In this document: in pieces, positions 34,534 to 42,588 of the stretch
How positions within the stretch are numbered: position 1 is the first letter of the stretch
Layout of the letters: each line of letters begins with the position of its first letter
The notes under the pieces: model-generated
What the model saw: the letters and a program-made list of their open reading frames with translations, nothing else
Databases searched by the model: none
What the model was told of the DNA's origin: nothing
Assembly: GCA_903861005.1 (NCBI GenBank)
Contig: CAIOSP010000125.1
Location: 1 to 49,573, forward strand
DNA from: an uncultured Pseudomonadota bacterium
GTDB taxonomy: Bacteria > Myxococcota_A > UBA796 > GCA-2862545
Length of the DNA stretch: 49,573 nt
Reading direction: 5' to 3'
Program-made: the position numbers and the translations under genes

Positions 34534-35832
34534 ATGGAAAAGCTGATCATCGACGGTGGCCACCCCCTGCACGGAACCGTCCGCGCGTCTGGCGCCAAGA
34601 ACGCCGCGCTCCCCATCCTGATGGCCACGCTGCTGGCGCCGGGCGAGCACCGCCTGACCAACGTGCCCAAGCTGGCCGACGTGGACTCGTCGCTGTCGCT
34701 GCTGGGCCGCATCGGCTGCCCGTCGCTTGAGGGCGACCCCATCCGCCTGGACACCAGCCGCATCGCCTACCACGAGGCCCCGTACGACGTGGTCCGCAAG
34801 ATGCGCGCGAGCGTGCTCGTGCTGGGTCCGCTGCTGGCGCGGCACGGCGAGGCCAAGGTGTCGCTGCCGGGCGGCTGCGCCATCGGCGTGCGCCCGATCG
34901 ACCAGCACCTCAAGGGTCTGGAGGCGCTCGGCGCCACCTTCAACCTGGAGAACGGCACCATCCACGGCCGCTGCGGCCAGCTGCGCGGCGCTGAGATCCA
35001 GCTCGACATGCCCACGGTCACGGGCACCGAGAACATCCTGATGGCGGCGGTGCTGGCGGACGGCACGTCGGTCATCCACAACGCGGCCCGTGAGCCCGAG
35101 ATCGTGGACCTCGGCCGCTTCCTGATCACGCTCGGCGCCAAGATCGAGGGCCTGGGCAGCTCGGACATCGTCGTGCACGGCGTGCCCAGCCTGGCGCCCG
35201 GCGCGCGTCCCTACGCGGTCTGCCCGGATCGCATCGAGACCGGCACCTTCCTGTGCGCGGCGGCCCTCACCGGCGGCGACATCGAGGTCACGCACACCGA
35301 CCCGAGCATGCTCCAGGCCGTGCTCGCCAAGCTGACCGAGGCCGGCTGCACGGTCACGACCACGCCGACGACCATCCGCGTGAAGGGCCCGGAGCGCCTC
35401 AAGTCCTTCCGCCTGCGCACCGAGCCCTTCCCCGGCTTCCCCACCGACATGCAGGCGCAGCTCATGGTGGTGGCCGCCCTCGCCGACGGCACGTCGACCA
35501 TCCACGAGAACATCTTCGAGAACCGCTTCCTGCACGCGGCCGAGCTGCTGCGCATGGGCGCGCGCATCGAGACCAGCGGCAACGCGGCCACCGTGCACGG
35601 CCAGACTCGCATGACCGGCAGCCCCGTGATGGCGAGCGACCTGCGCGCCTCGGCGGCGCTGGTGCTGGCGGGCTTGGCGGCGCAGGGCGTCACCGAGATC
35701 CACCGCATCTACCACCTGGATCGCGGCTACGAAGATCTGGTCGCCAAGCTGCGCGGCGTCGGCGCTCGCATCGCGCGCGTGTCCGACGGCATGAACGATT
35801 CGGAGCAGATGTCCGCGGCGATGTCTGCGTAG
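34534..35832 (+). CDS. murA: UDP-N-acetylglucosamine 1-carboxyvinyltransferase
   Basis: This is 432 residues from ATG at 34534; the open frame begins at 34483 but the family N-terminus starts here ([23 protein letters not shown]). MurA transfers enolpyruvate to UDP-GlcNAc, the first committed step of peptidoglycan synthesis. Lys22 and Asn23 are the conserved substrate residues. The catalytic cysteine is Cys115 in [11 protein letters not shown], exactly at the standard position, so the enzyme should be fosfomycin-sensitive. It lies 102 bases after the RNA methyltransferase gene and is probably its own unit or read through. Confidence 0.97.
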   Translation: MEKLIIDGGHPLHGTVRASGAKNAALPILMATLLAPGEHRLTNVPKLADVDSSLSLLGRIGCPSLEGDPIRLDTSRIAYHEAPYDVVRKMRASVLVLGPLLARHGEAKVSLPGGCAIGVRPIDQHLKGLEALGATFNLENGTIHGRCGQLRGAEIQLDMPTVTGTENILMAAVLADGTSVIHNAAREPEIVDLGRFLITLGAKIEGLGSSDIVVHGVPSLAPGARPYAVCPDRIETGTFLCAAALTGGDIEVTHTDPSMLQAVLAKLTEAGCTVTTTPTTIRVKGPERLKSFRLRTEPFPGFPTDMQAQLMVVAALADGTSTIHENIFENRFLHAAELLRMGARIETSGNAATVHGQTRMTGSPVMASDLRASAALVLAGLAAQGVTEIHRIYHLDRGYEDLVAKLRGVGARIARVSDGMNDSEQMSAAMSA

Positions 35833-35854
35833 GAAGGCTAGACTGTCGCACCGC

Positions 35855-35873
35855 GGCGGGCCCCTCGCCCGCC
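35855..35873 (+). terminator. Hairpin after murA
   Basis: GGCGGGC (35855-35861) pairs with GCCCGCC (35867-35873) around CCCTC, in the 63-base gap before the RCC1 lipoprotein gene. There is no T-run. A -10-like TAGACT (35839-35844) lies just before it, so the hairpin may instead be in the 5' leader of the next gene. Confidence 0.35.
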
Positions 35874-35895
35874 CAAGCCCGACAGGATCGCCCGA

Positions 35896-37530
35896 ATGCG
35901 TCTGCAGCTCCTCGTCCCCGTCCTGGCGCTCGTCACTGCGTGCAACGGGGGCAAGGACGGCCCCGCAGACCGCCCGACGATCACCGCGCGCACCATGCCC
36001 GCGGACCTCGCGTCGGGCGCTGAGCACACCTGCCTGCTGGTCGACGGTGAGGCCCGCTGCTGGGGCCACAACGGCCTGGGCGAGGCGGTGTCGAGCGACG
36101 GCCCCTTCGCGCGGATCAGCGTCGGCTCGCAGTTCAACTGCGGCCTGGACGACGGCGGCGCCGCCACCTGCTGGGGCGTGTCGGGCGACGAGCGCCTGCT
36201 GGTGCCGTCCGGCGTCACCTTCTCCGAGCTGGACGTCGGCACCGCGCACGGCTGCGGCTTGGACACTGAGGGCGCCATCCGCTGCTGGGGCCGCGGCGCC
36301 GGCACCGACATCCGCCCGCCCGACACCGGCACCTTCCTCGACCTGGACTCCGGCAACGACGTCACCTGCGCGGTCGACACCACCGGCCTGCCGGTCTGCT
36401 TCGGCACCAGCGACGGCATCAAGGACGCGCCGGACGGCGCCTACGACGTGATCCGAGTCGGCACCACGGAGGCCTGCGCGCTCACCCCGGACGGCGAGCT
36501 GGCCTGCTGGGGTGGCGGCGCCGTCAGCTTTGACGCGCCGAGCAGCGGCACCTTCGCCGACGTCGCCGTGGGCGACAGCGTCGCCTGCGCCATCTCTGAC
36601 GACGACGGCTCCGTCAGCTGCTGGGGCGGCGCGGGCCCGGGCTTCGGCTCGGAGATCGTGTCGGGCGTGCCCACGGGCTCGTTCACCCAGGTGTCGGTCG
36701 GCACCGGCCACGCCTGCGCGCTCGGCGACGCCGGCCCCGTGTGCTGGGGTGCGGACTCCTACGGCGCGGCCTCCGTGCCCACCGTGGGCTTCACGGGCGT
36801 GGTCGCCGCCACCAGCGCCGCCTGCGGCGTGAACGACGACAGCAGCGTCTCCTGCTTCGGCCTGCACGGCGCGTTCGCCACCCTCAGCGGCCACAAGTGG
36901 CGCTCGATCGAGCTGCACAGCGCCGACGCCTGCGCGGTCAGCGACGCCGGCGCCGCCACCTGCGGCCTGGGCAACGTCCGCACGTTTGAGTTCGACGGCA
37001 CCCTCTGGGCGGACGCGGTCGACTACGGCAACGTTGGCTTCTGCGGCCTGACCACGTCGGGCGTGGTGGCCTGCTTCGCGCGCAACAAGACCGAACTGCC
37101 GGGCCTGGAGGGCACCTACCAGGACATCGCGACCGGGCACGACGGCATCTGTGGCCTGTCGAGCGACGGCGCCCTCGCCTGCATCGGCGACGCCGACCTC
37201 ACCAAGCCCACGGGCACCTTCGACGCGCTCGCGATGGGCGGCTTCGCCTGCGCGCTCGACGCGGACGGCGCGATCGCCTGCTGGGGCGCCGACGCGCCCG
37301 CCACCGGCCAGCCCGACGGCACGTTCAGCCAGGTCACGGTCGGCGGCACGTTCGCCTGCGCGCTCACCACGGTGGGCGGCGAGCTGGTCTGCTGGGGAGA
37401 CGACGGCCTGGTCGTGCCCGCGGGCCGCACCTACCAGTCGATCGACGCCGACGGCGGCACGGTGTGCGGCGCGAGCGCGTCGGGCAAGATCGAGTGCTTC
37501 GGCGACATGACGCGCGTCTCGCTGCAGTAG
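35896..37530 (+). CDS. RCC1-repeat lipoprotein
   Basis: This is 544 residues. The signal MRLQLLVPVLALVTAC gives lipidated Cys16. The rest consists of about a dozen RCC1-type repeats with paired cysteines, for example GAEHTCLLVDGEARCWG, GSQFNCGLDDGGAATCWG, TTEACALTPDGELACWG and GTFACALTTVGGELVCWG. These would fold as a beta-propeller with one disulfide per blade. Bacterial secreted RCC1-repeat lipoproteins are common in Myxococcota; function unknown, probably surface binding. It converges on the second VWA lipoprotein gene, 10 bases away. Confidence 0.87.
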   Translation: MRLQLLVPVLALVTACNGGKDGPADRPTITARTMPADLASGAEHTCLLVDGEARCWGHNGLGEAVSSDGPFARISVGSQFNCGLDDGGAATCWGVSGDERLLVPSGVTFSELDVGTAHGCGLDTEGAIRCWGRGAGTDIRPPDTGTFLDLDSGNDVTCAVDTTGLPVCFGTSDGIKDAPDGAYDVIRVGTTEACALTPDGELACWGGGAVSFDAPSSGTFADVAVGDSVACAISDDDGSVSCWGGAGPGFGSEIVSGVPTGSFTQVSVGTGHACALGDAGPVCWGADSYGAASVPTVGFTGVVAATSAACGVNDDSSVSCFGLHGAFATLSGHKWRSIELHSADACAVSDAGAATCGLGNVRTFEFDGTLWADAVDYGNVGFCGLTTSGVVACFARNKTELPGLEGTYQDIATGHDGICGLSSDGALACIGDADLTKPTGTFDALAMGGFACALDADGAIACWGADAPATGQPDGTFSQVTVGGTFACALTTVGGELVCWGDDGLVVPAGRTYQSIDADGGTVCGASASGKIECFGDMTRVSLQ

Positions 37531-37547
37531 CGAGCGCGGCCTACTGC
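37524..37547. terminator. Inverted repeat containing both stop codons of convergent genes
   Basis: GCAGTAG (37524-37530) and CTACTGC (37541-37547) are perfect complements around a 10-base GC-rich loop. Each arm contains the TAG stop of one convergent gene, so both genes end in CAGTAG. The hairpin may serve as a shared 3' end; no T-run is present. Confidence 0.4.
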
Positions 37548-38614
37548 GGCGTCTCGGCCTCAGGCTGCTGATCCGCCAGCGACTCGTACTCGATCGTCAC
37601 CTTGGCGAACGGGTCGGGCACCCAGCTGTTGAGCGACACCGAGTTGCGCTCGACCGTGTAGGTGAACGGGAACGGGCTGGTGCAGTCGTCGCGCTGCGCG
37701 CAGACGTCCTCGAGGGTGCTGCCGGCGGGGATGTCGTCGACGTTCACGCCCACGCGCTCAGCGCCCTGCTCCTTCACGCGCACCTTGACCGAGCCCGGCA
37801 CCGGCAGCTGCGTGAGGAAGAACTCGTCGCGCAGGCCGGCCGCCTGCATGGCGAGCAGCTGGAGCGCGTCGGTGTAGTCGTTGTCGTTGATCGGCCAGAC
37901 CACGCCGCCCACGGCGTTGGAGACGGCCATGTAGTTGTCGCCGACGCTGCCGCCGTTGTCCAAGCAGGGGTCACCGCGGTGGCAGACGATCGCCGAGAAG
38001 GTCACCGCGTCCGGATCCTGCGGGAGGGTCTGGAGGTAGCTGATGAACTCGGTGCGGGTGATCGGGTTGCCGCCGCTCTGGTCGTCCTCGTCGGACATCA
38101 CGACCACGTGCAGGCCCGCGCCAGGACGCAGGAAGTTTGCCGCCGTGTCGTTGAGCGCCATGAACGTGGTGGCGATGCCGGACTCGTTGTTGGCGGCGCC
38201 CGGGCTGCGGGGGATCTGCTGCGCCATGTTCACGAATTCGCCGGTCGGATCCGCCGAGCTCGGCGTGATGAAGTCCTCACCGGCCGCCGAGTACAGCTTG
38301 CCTGCGCGCACCTTGTTCGTGCTCGTCACGCCGACGCGGAAGTCGAGCCCGGTCTGGAGCAGGAAGTCCATCATGACGGGGAAGTTGCGGAACAGGTTGG
38401 CCTGGTCGTCGTCCATGGTGGGCGAGTTGTCGATCACGAACAGGATGTCCGCCTGCGACTCCGGCGTCTGCACCAGCTTGTCGGTCACGATCGGCGTCGC
38501 CAGCGACGGCGCGTCGCCCGATCCGGCTAGGGCGGGATCACCCGAGATGGTGAACTCCGGCGCGCACCCGGACAGAGCCACCACGCAGAGGATCGCACGC
38601 ACGGGACGAGGCAT
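37541..38614 (-). CDS. von Willebrand factor A domain lipoprotein (second)
   Basis: This is 357 residues from ATG at 38614 with GGAG upstream. The signal MPRPVRAILCVVALSGC gives Cys17. The VWA domain starts ADILFVIDNSPTM with MIDAS residues Asp62, Ser64 and Thr66, and continues VVVMSDEDDQSGGNP. The sequence then has ICHRGDPCLDNGG-type cysteines and a C-terminal beta region (SVKVRVKEQGAERVGVNVDD, FTYTVERNSVSLNSW). It resembles the lipoprotein at 17832 (DNSPSM versus DNSPTM and the same ADILFVID opening), so these are paralogues of an expanded surface family. Function unknown, perhaps adhesion. Confidence 0.85.
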   Translation of the reverse strand: MPRPVRAILCVVALSGCAPEFTISGDPALAGSGDAPSLATPIVTDKLVQTPESQADILFVIDNSPTMDDDQANLFRNFPVMMDFLLQTGLDFRVGVTSTNKVRAGKLYSAAGEDFITPSSADPTGEFVNMAQQIPRSPGAANNESGIATTFMALNDTAANFLRPGAGLHVVVMSDEDDQSGGNPITRTEFISYLQTLPQDPDAVTFSAIVCHRGDPCLDNGGSVGDNYMAVSNAVGGVVWPINDNDYTDALQLLAMQAAGLRDEFFLTQLPVPGSVKVRVKEQGAERVGVNVDDIPAGSTLEDVCAQRDDCTSPFPFTYTVERNSVSLNSWVPDPFAKVTIEYESLADQQPEAETPQ

Positions 38615-38712
38615 GAAGGCTCCAAGACAACAAGGGGCGGAGAGTACAGGAAAGGTGCCGTTCGCGCAACGCATTCCGCGCCACAGCAGAGAGACGCCAC
38701 GCGGTCCAACGG

Positions 38713-40068
38713 TCACGGCGCGGCCGACCAAGGCGCCGACGTCAGCGTCAGCCGCGCGCCCTCGACCACCGGGTTGCGCCAGCCCGAGCTCTGCACGCCC
38801 GCAAAGCGGATCACCCGTCCGTCGAGGATCCAGGTTGGCGGCCCAACTCGCGACGTAAAGGTGTCGCCTGCGACCGTCACACGACCGCCGACGTCCACGC
38901 CCAGCACCACCGCGCCCGGCTCGGTGGCGAGCGCCACCAGCAGCGCGGCCTGCCGCGATCCGGCCAGGGTCGCGTCCGCGTACAGCGCGGGGACCACGGT
39001 CACACCCGGCAGTCGGTTGGCGCCCGCGACCACGCGCAGCGCGCCATTCCACCACGCGTCCGGATCCTGCGACCCGGCCACCGTCCACTCGCCCGCGCGA
39101 TCGGCCTCTCGGTCGTCGCCGAGCAGCGTCGTGTTCACCCAGGGTTCGACGGCCTCAAGGGGTGCCGTCGCGGGCACGCCGTCCGGTCGCGACACCACCG
39201 GGTCCCGCTGCGCCAGATCCACCGTGTAGCCGCTCGTGAGGTGCCACAGCGTCAGCGCGTCGGCGCCTACAGCGTCTGGACGCAGCACGGTGAGCGCGCC
39301 CTGCCCTGCCACCTCGGCCGTGCCGTCCTCCCACACCAGCAGCGCCGTCTGCCCGTCGATGCCCAGGCCCTGCGCGGTCGGGTCGCGCTCGGCGGCGGCC
39401 TGCGTGAACCGCACCAAGCGCCCGAGCCGCGCGCGGTAGGCCAGGTCGGTGTCGATCACGGCGCCCGACACCGCGCCGATCGGGCCCGCCTTCAGCGTGA
39501 ACGGGTCACCCGCGAGCGCCTGCCAGCTCTCCAGGCCGTCGCCGTCTGGCACCGCCACCAGCGCGCCCAGGTAGGCCGCCCCCGCTGCCGTGCCGCCGAT
39601 CGGCGCCCCGCGCGCCACGGCGTCGCGCAGGCCGGCCTCCACCGCCGTGCCCGTCCACGCGGCGAGCATCCCCTTGAGGTCGCCGCCGCGCAGGTAGACG
39701 GCGTCCGCGCTGGCCAGCGACGCGGCGACCGTGTCGGCGTTGGCCTCGTCGGGGGTGGTGGGGTTGAGCGTCACCGCGTCAGACGCGCCGTTGCGCACCC
39801 ACCACGCGTCGTACTCGCCCAGGTCCGGGTCGGACGGATCGGTAGCACCCAACGTGACCACCCGCCCACCGTGCGCGCCGTTCACAAACCGCGTGGAGCT
39901 GCGGGCGTCGGCGTAGCTGCCGCCGTGCAGCATGAAGCGCAGCGGCTGGGCGTCGGGCGGGACCACCACGGCCACGTCGGTGTCGGCGTCCGAGTCGGTG
40001 TCGCCCACGTCCGTCGCGGCCGACTGGCAGCCCGTCAGGCACAGCAGCGCCAAGAGGATCGCTCGCAC
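38713..40068 (-). CDS. S51/cyanophycinase-like lipoprotein without the nucleophile serine
   Basis: This is 451 residues with signal MRAILLALLCLTGC (Cys14) and an Asp/Thr-rich linker (DTDSDADTD). Residues about 40-270 resemble the peptidase S51/cyanophycinase fold: RFMLHGGSYAD, AVYLRGGDLKGMLAAWTGT, then APIGGTAAGAAYLGALV. In active family members that last motif is GGTSAGA with the nucleophile serine; here it is Ala161 (codon GCA). The catalytic activity is therefore probably lost and the protein may be a binding or structural relative. The C-terminal third (about 330-451) is a beta-rich region (VVLGVDVGGRVTVAGDTF). Family call by motif; moderate certainty. Confidence 0.7.
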   Translation of the reverse strand: MRAILLALLCLTGCQSAATDVGDTDSDADTDVAVVVPPDAQPLRFMLHGGSYADARSSTRFVNGAHGGRVVTLGATDPSDPDLGEYDAWWVRNGASDAVTLNPTTPDEANADTVAASLASADAVYLRGGDLKGMLAAWTGTAVEAGLRDAVARGAPIGGTAAGAAYLGALVAVPDGDGLESWQALAGDPFTLKAGPIGAVSGAVIDTDLAYRARLGRLVRFTQAAAERDPTAQGLGIDGQTALLVWEDGTAEVAGQGALTVLRPDAVGADALTLWHLTSGYTVDLAQRDPVVSRPDGVPATAPLEAVEPWVNTTLLGDDREADRAGEWTVAGSQDPDAWWNGALRVVAGANRLPGVTVVPALYADATLAGSRQAALLVALATEPGAVVLGVDVGGRVTVAGDTFTSRVGPPTWILDGRVIRFAGVQSSGWRNPVVEGARLTLTSAPWSAAP

Positions 40069-40129
40069 CCTGCCCCCCGTTCATGTCCCCTGTCTCCCGG
40101 CGCGCGCGCGCCCGCCACCGCATGAAGGG

Positions 40130-40157
40130 TTGACGCGGGAGACGGTCGGGTGAGAGT
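40130..40157 (+). promoter_or_regulatory. Sigma-70-type promoter for the membrane-protein pair
   Basis: TTGACG (40130-40135, 5 of 6 to consensus) and GAGAGT (40152-40157) are 16 bases apart, about 45 bases before the ATG at 40202. The position suits the operon of the two membrane proteins. Confidence 0.45.
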
Positions 40158-40161
40158 GTCG

Positions 40162-40201
40162 CCACGCCACGGGGGCGCGCGGCCCCCACACGGAGGCGTG
40201 G
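40162..40201 (+). promoter_or_regulatory. Nested leader hairpins over the ribosome binding site
   Basis: CCACGCC (40162-40168) pairs with GGCGTGG (40195-40201), directly before the ATG at 40202. Inside, GGGGGC (40171-40176) pairs with GCCCCC (40182-40187). The Shine-Dalgarno GGAGG (40192-40196) overlaps the outer arm, so folding would hide it. Whether anything opens this structure is unknown. Confidence 0.45.
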
Positions 40202-41200
40202 ATGATCGGGGCGCTCGATCGCGCGCACACGACGCTGTGGGACGGCGCGCGCCAGACGGCGGCGGGGCGGGCTCTGTGGGCGTCCCCGGCCACGCGCGCG
40301 GCCTGGGCCGCGATCGTTGGCGCGGCGCTCGCGCTGACGGCGGTGGCGGCCGCGCCCACCTGGGTGCTCCTGCTGTCACCCCTGTTGCTGGGCGCCCCGC
40401 ACCTGGCGTCGGACGTGCGCTGGCTGGTCCTGTCGCCGCCCACGCCCAACGCGCGTGGCCTGGGGTGGTGGCTGCTGGGGACGCTCGGCGCGATGACGAT
40501 CGTGCGTCAGACCGGGCTCGTGGGCGCTGAGCTCAAGCCTGCGGTCGAGCTGTCCTTGGGCCTGGTCACGACGGCCGGCGCGCTGCTGGCGGCACGCTCG
40601 CCCCGCGCTGCGCTCGGGCTCGTGGCGCTGGTCGGGTTGGGCGCGTGGGGCTTGCGCGACGCGTCGTGGACGGCGGTGCTGATCGGCCACCTGCACAACC
40701 TCATCGCGATCACGTTCTTCGTCGTCTGGCTGCGCCCGCGCGCGCCGCTGGGTCTGGCGTCCGTGGTGACGGCGCTAGTCGGCGCGGGGCTGATCCTGGC
40801 GGGCGGCTTGGACTTCGCGCTCGCCGCGGCCCCGGCGGGCGGGCTGACGCTGGACGGCGTGGTGCGCACGCTGGCGCCGGGTGTGCCGGGGCCGTGGGCG
40901 GGCCGCCTCGTGCTGCTCTTCGCGTACGCCCAGCTGCTCCACTACGTGATGTGGCTCGACGCGATCCCGGCCGTGCTGGGCGAGGAGACCACGCCGCGGC
41001 GGCCGTCTGAGTCGTGGTCGCGCTGGTGGCGTGATCTGGGCGCGCCGCTCGCGGTGGTCGTGGTCGCGGCGAGCCTGCTGCTCCCGTTGGTGGCGCTGCG
41101 CGACCCGGCGTCGGTGCGGGCGACCTACCTGTCGCTGGCGCTCTTTCATGGCTGGCTGGAGATCGCGGTCGGCGCCCACCGCGCGGCGCGCGCCGCATGA
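40202..41200 (+). CDS. Polytopic membrane protein with conserved-looking histidines
   Basis: This is 332 residues, about eight to nine membrane segments, with no family I can name firmly. Histidines sit in or near membrane segments: LLLGAPHLASDVRW (about 60-73), LIGHLHNLIAITFF (about 160-173), YAQLLHYVMWLDAIP (about 240-255) and ALFHGWLEIAVGAHR (near the C-terminus). The PHxxxD and LHYxxW pattern recalls the Brp/Blh carotene-oxygenase type of His-rich membrane enzymes, but this is only a resemblance. The next gene overlaps by 4 bases and encodes another small membrane protein. It may be a metal-dependent membrane oxidase. Confidence 0.72.
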   Translation: MIGALDRAHTTLWDGARQTAAGRALWASPATRAAWAAIVGAALALTAVAAAPTWVLLLSPLLLGAPHLASDVRWLVLSPPTPNARGLGWWLLGTLGAMTIVRQTGLVGAELKPAVELSLGLVTTAGALLAARSPRAALGLVALVGLGAWGLRDASWTAVLIGHLHNLIAITFFVVWLRPRAPLGLASVVTALVGAGLILAGGLDFALAAAPAGGLTLDGVVRTLAPGVPGPWAGRLVLLFAYAQLLHYVMWLDAIPAVLGEETTPRRPSESWSRWWRDLGAPLAVVVVAASLLLPLVALRDPASVRATYLSLALFHGWLEIAVGAHRAARAA

Positions 41201-41553
41201 GCTACCCGATCGACATGTGGGCGAAGGCCTTTGTGGAGACGTGTCTGATCGAGGGCGCGATCCACGCGGTCATGCTGCGCCGCCTGATCACGCCGTGGTG
41301 GAAGCTGGCGCTGGTGTCGGTGCTGCTCAACCTGTCGACCCACCCTGCCCTCTGGTACGTCGTCCCCCGCTTTGAGCCCTACCTGACCTGGGTGGCGGTG
41401 GCGGAGACCGGCGTGTGGCTGGTGGAGGGCGCGCTGCTCACCGCTCTGCTGCGCCGCGACGACCCGACATGGCGGGCGGCCGCGCGCGGCTTTGGGATCA
41501 CGCTGCTCGCGAACGCGGTGAGCACGCTCTACGGGCTGCTCGGCCTGGGCTGA
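41197..41553 (+). CDS. Small membrane protein coupled to the His-rich membrane protein
   Basis: This is 118 residues with four predicted membrane segments, starting in the stop of the previous gene (ATGA). Striking residues include ETCLIEGAIHAVML (acidic plus His in segment 1), LLNLSTHPALWYVV (segment 2) and VAETGVWLVEGALLTALL (segment 3). The repeated Glu and His in membrane segments suggest metal or proton handling together with the preceding protein. No named family is recognised. Confidence 0.68.
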   Translation: MSYPIDMWAKAFVETCLIEGAIHAVMLRRLITPWWKLALVSVLLNLSTHPALWYVVPRFEPYLTWVAVAETGVWLVEGALLTALLRRDDPTWRAAARGFGITLLANAVSTLYGLLGLG

Positions 41554-41661
41554 TCGACGCGCGTGGCGTGGGCGGGACACCGCCGTTTCACGGTCGCGAC
41601 GCGCAAGCGCGCCGGGAGCGATCGAGGTACCCGAACCCACCCCTGCACCTCTGGAGCGCCC

Positions 41662-42492
41662 ATGTCGTCCCTCGCCGGAAAGACCCTCTTTGTGACCGGA
41701 GGCAGCCGCGGGATCGGCCTCGCCATCGCCCTGCGCGCCGCCCGTGACGGCGCCAACGTGGTGATCGCCGCCAAGACCAGCGACCCCAACCCCAAGCTGC
41801 CCGGCACCATCCACTCGGCCGCGGCGGAGATCGAGGCCGCGGGCGGCAAGGCGCTCGCCATCCAGACCGACATCCGCTTTGAGGAGCAGGTGCAGGCCGC
41901 CGTCGACGCCGCCGTCGCGCGCTTTGGCGGGATCGACATCCTGATCAACAACGCCAGCGCCATCTCGCTGACGCCCACGCTCATGACCGACATGAAGCGC
42001 TACGACCTCATGCACGGCATCAACACCCGCGGCACGTTCCTGACGTCCAAGGTGTGCATCCCGCAGCTCCTCAAGGCGTCCAACCCGCACGTGCTCAACC
42101 TGGCGCCGCCCTTCCCGCTGCAGGCCCGCTGGTTCGCGCCGCACGTCGCCTACACCATGGCCAAGTACGGCATGTCGCTGTGCGTGCTGGGCATGGCCGA
42201 GGAGTTCAAGGAGCAGGGCATCGCGTTCAACGCGCTGTGGCCTCGCACCACCATCGCCACCGCCGCGGTCCACAACCTGCTCGGCGGCGACGCGCTGATG
42301 CGCACCTCGCGCACGCCCGAGATCATGGCCGACGCCGCGCACTCGATCCTGACGAAGCCGTCGCGCAGCTGCACCGGCAACTTCTTCATCGACGAGGACA
42401 TGCTGCGCGCTGAGGGCGTGACGGACTTCGAGCGCTACCGCGCGGACCCGGCCTACACGGGCGAGCTCACGGAAGACTTCTTCCTGCCGTAG
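41662..42492 (+). CDS. HSDL2-like short-chain dehydrogenase
   Basis: This is 276 residues from ATG at 41662 with TGGAG upstream. The cofactor motif TGGSRGIG (12-19) and INNASA (95-100) mark a Rossmann-fold SDR. Further motifs TSDPNPKLPGTIHSAAAEI, HVAYTMAKYGMSLCVLGMAEE, and NALWPRTTIATAAV are characteristic of the HSDL2 (hydroxysteroid dehydrogenase-like 2) branch. The catalytic Tyr164 and Lys168 (YTMAK) are present. In the LNLAPP segment (145-150), where I recall HSDL2 relatives having serine, there is Ala148, so the triad may be incomplete. The substrate is unknown, perhaps acyl or steroid-like lipids. No SCP2 domain is attached. Confidence 0.9.
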   Translation: MSSLAGKTLFVTGGSRGIGLAIALRAARDGANVVIAAKTSDPNPKLPGTIHSAAAEIEAAGGKALAIQTDIRFEEQVQAAVDAAVARFGGIDILINNASAISLTPTLMTDMKRYDLMHGINTRGTFLTSKVCIPQLLKASNPHVLNLAPPFPLQARWFAPHVAYTMAKYGMSLCVLGMAEEFKEQGIAFNALWPRTTIATAAVHNLLGGDALMRTSRTPEIMADAAHSILTKPSRSCTGNFFIDEDMLRAEGVTDFERYRADPAYTGELTEDFFLP

Positions 42493-42557
42493 CGTCGGCA
42501 CGCGCGCCGAGTGCGCGACGAACCGGCGGTGCGTCGCGCGAGATGCGGTGCGCGCGG

Positions 42558-42582
42558 GGGCGTCGCCACGAGCGCGACGCCC
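42558..42582. terminator. Terminator hairpin between convergent SDR and radical-SAM genes
   Basis: GGGCGTCGC (42558-42566) and GCGACGCCC (42574-42582) are perfect 9-base complements with a 7-base loop, in the 96-base gap between two convergent genes. No T-run on either strand. Confidence 0.5.
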
Positions 42583-42588
42583 GCCCTA

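Noticed and set aside
33271-37140. A 1289-codon open frame on the minus strand
   Set aside because: It lies opposite the Hsp70, methyltransferase, murA and RCC1 genes, which have clear family motifs; its translation is Arg/Ala/Val/Gly-biased with no domain, as expected for the reverse strand of GC-rich coding DNA.
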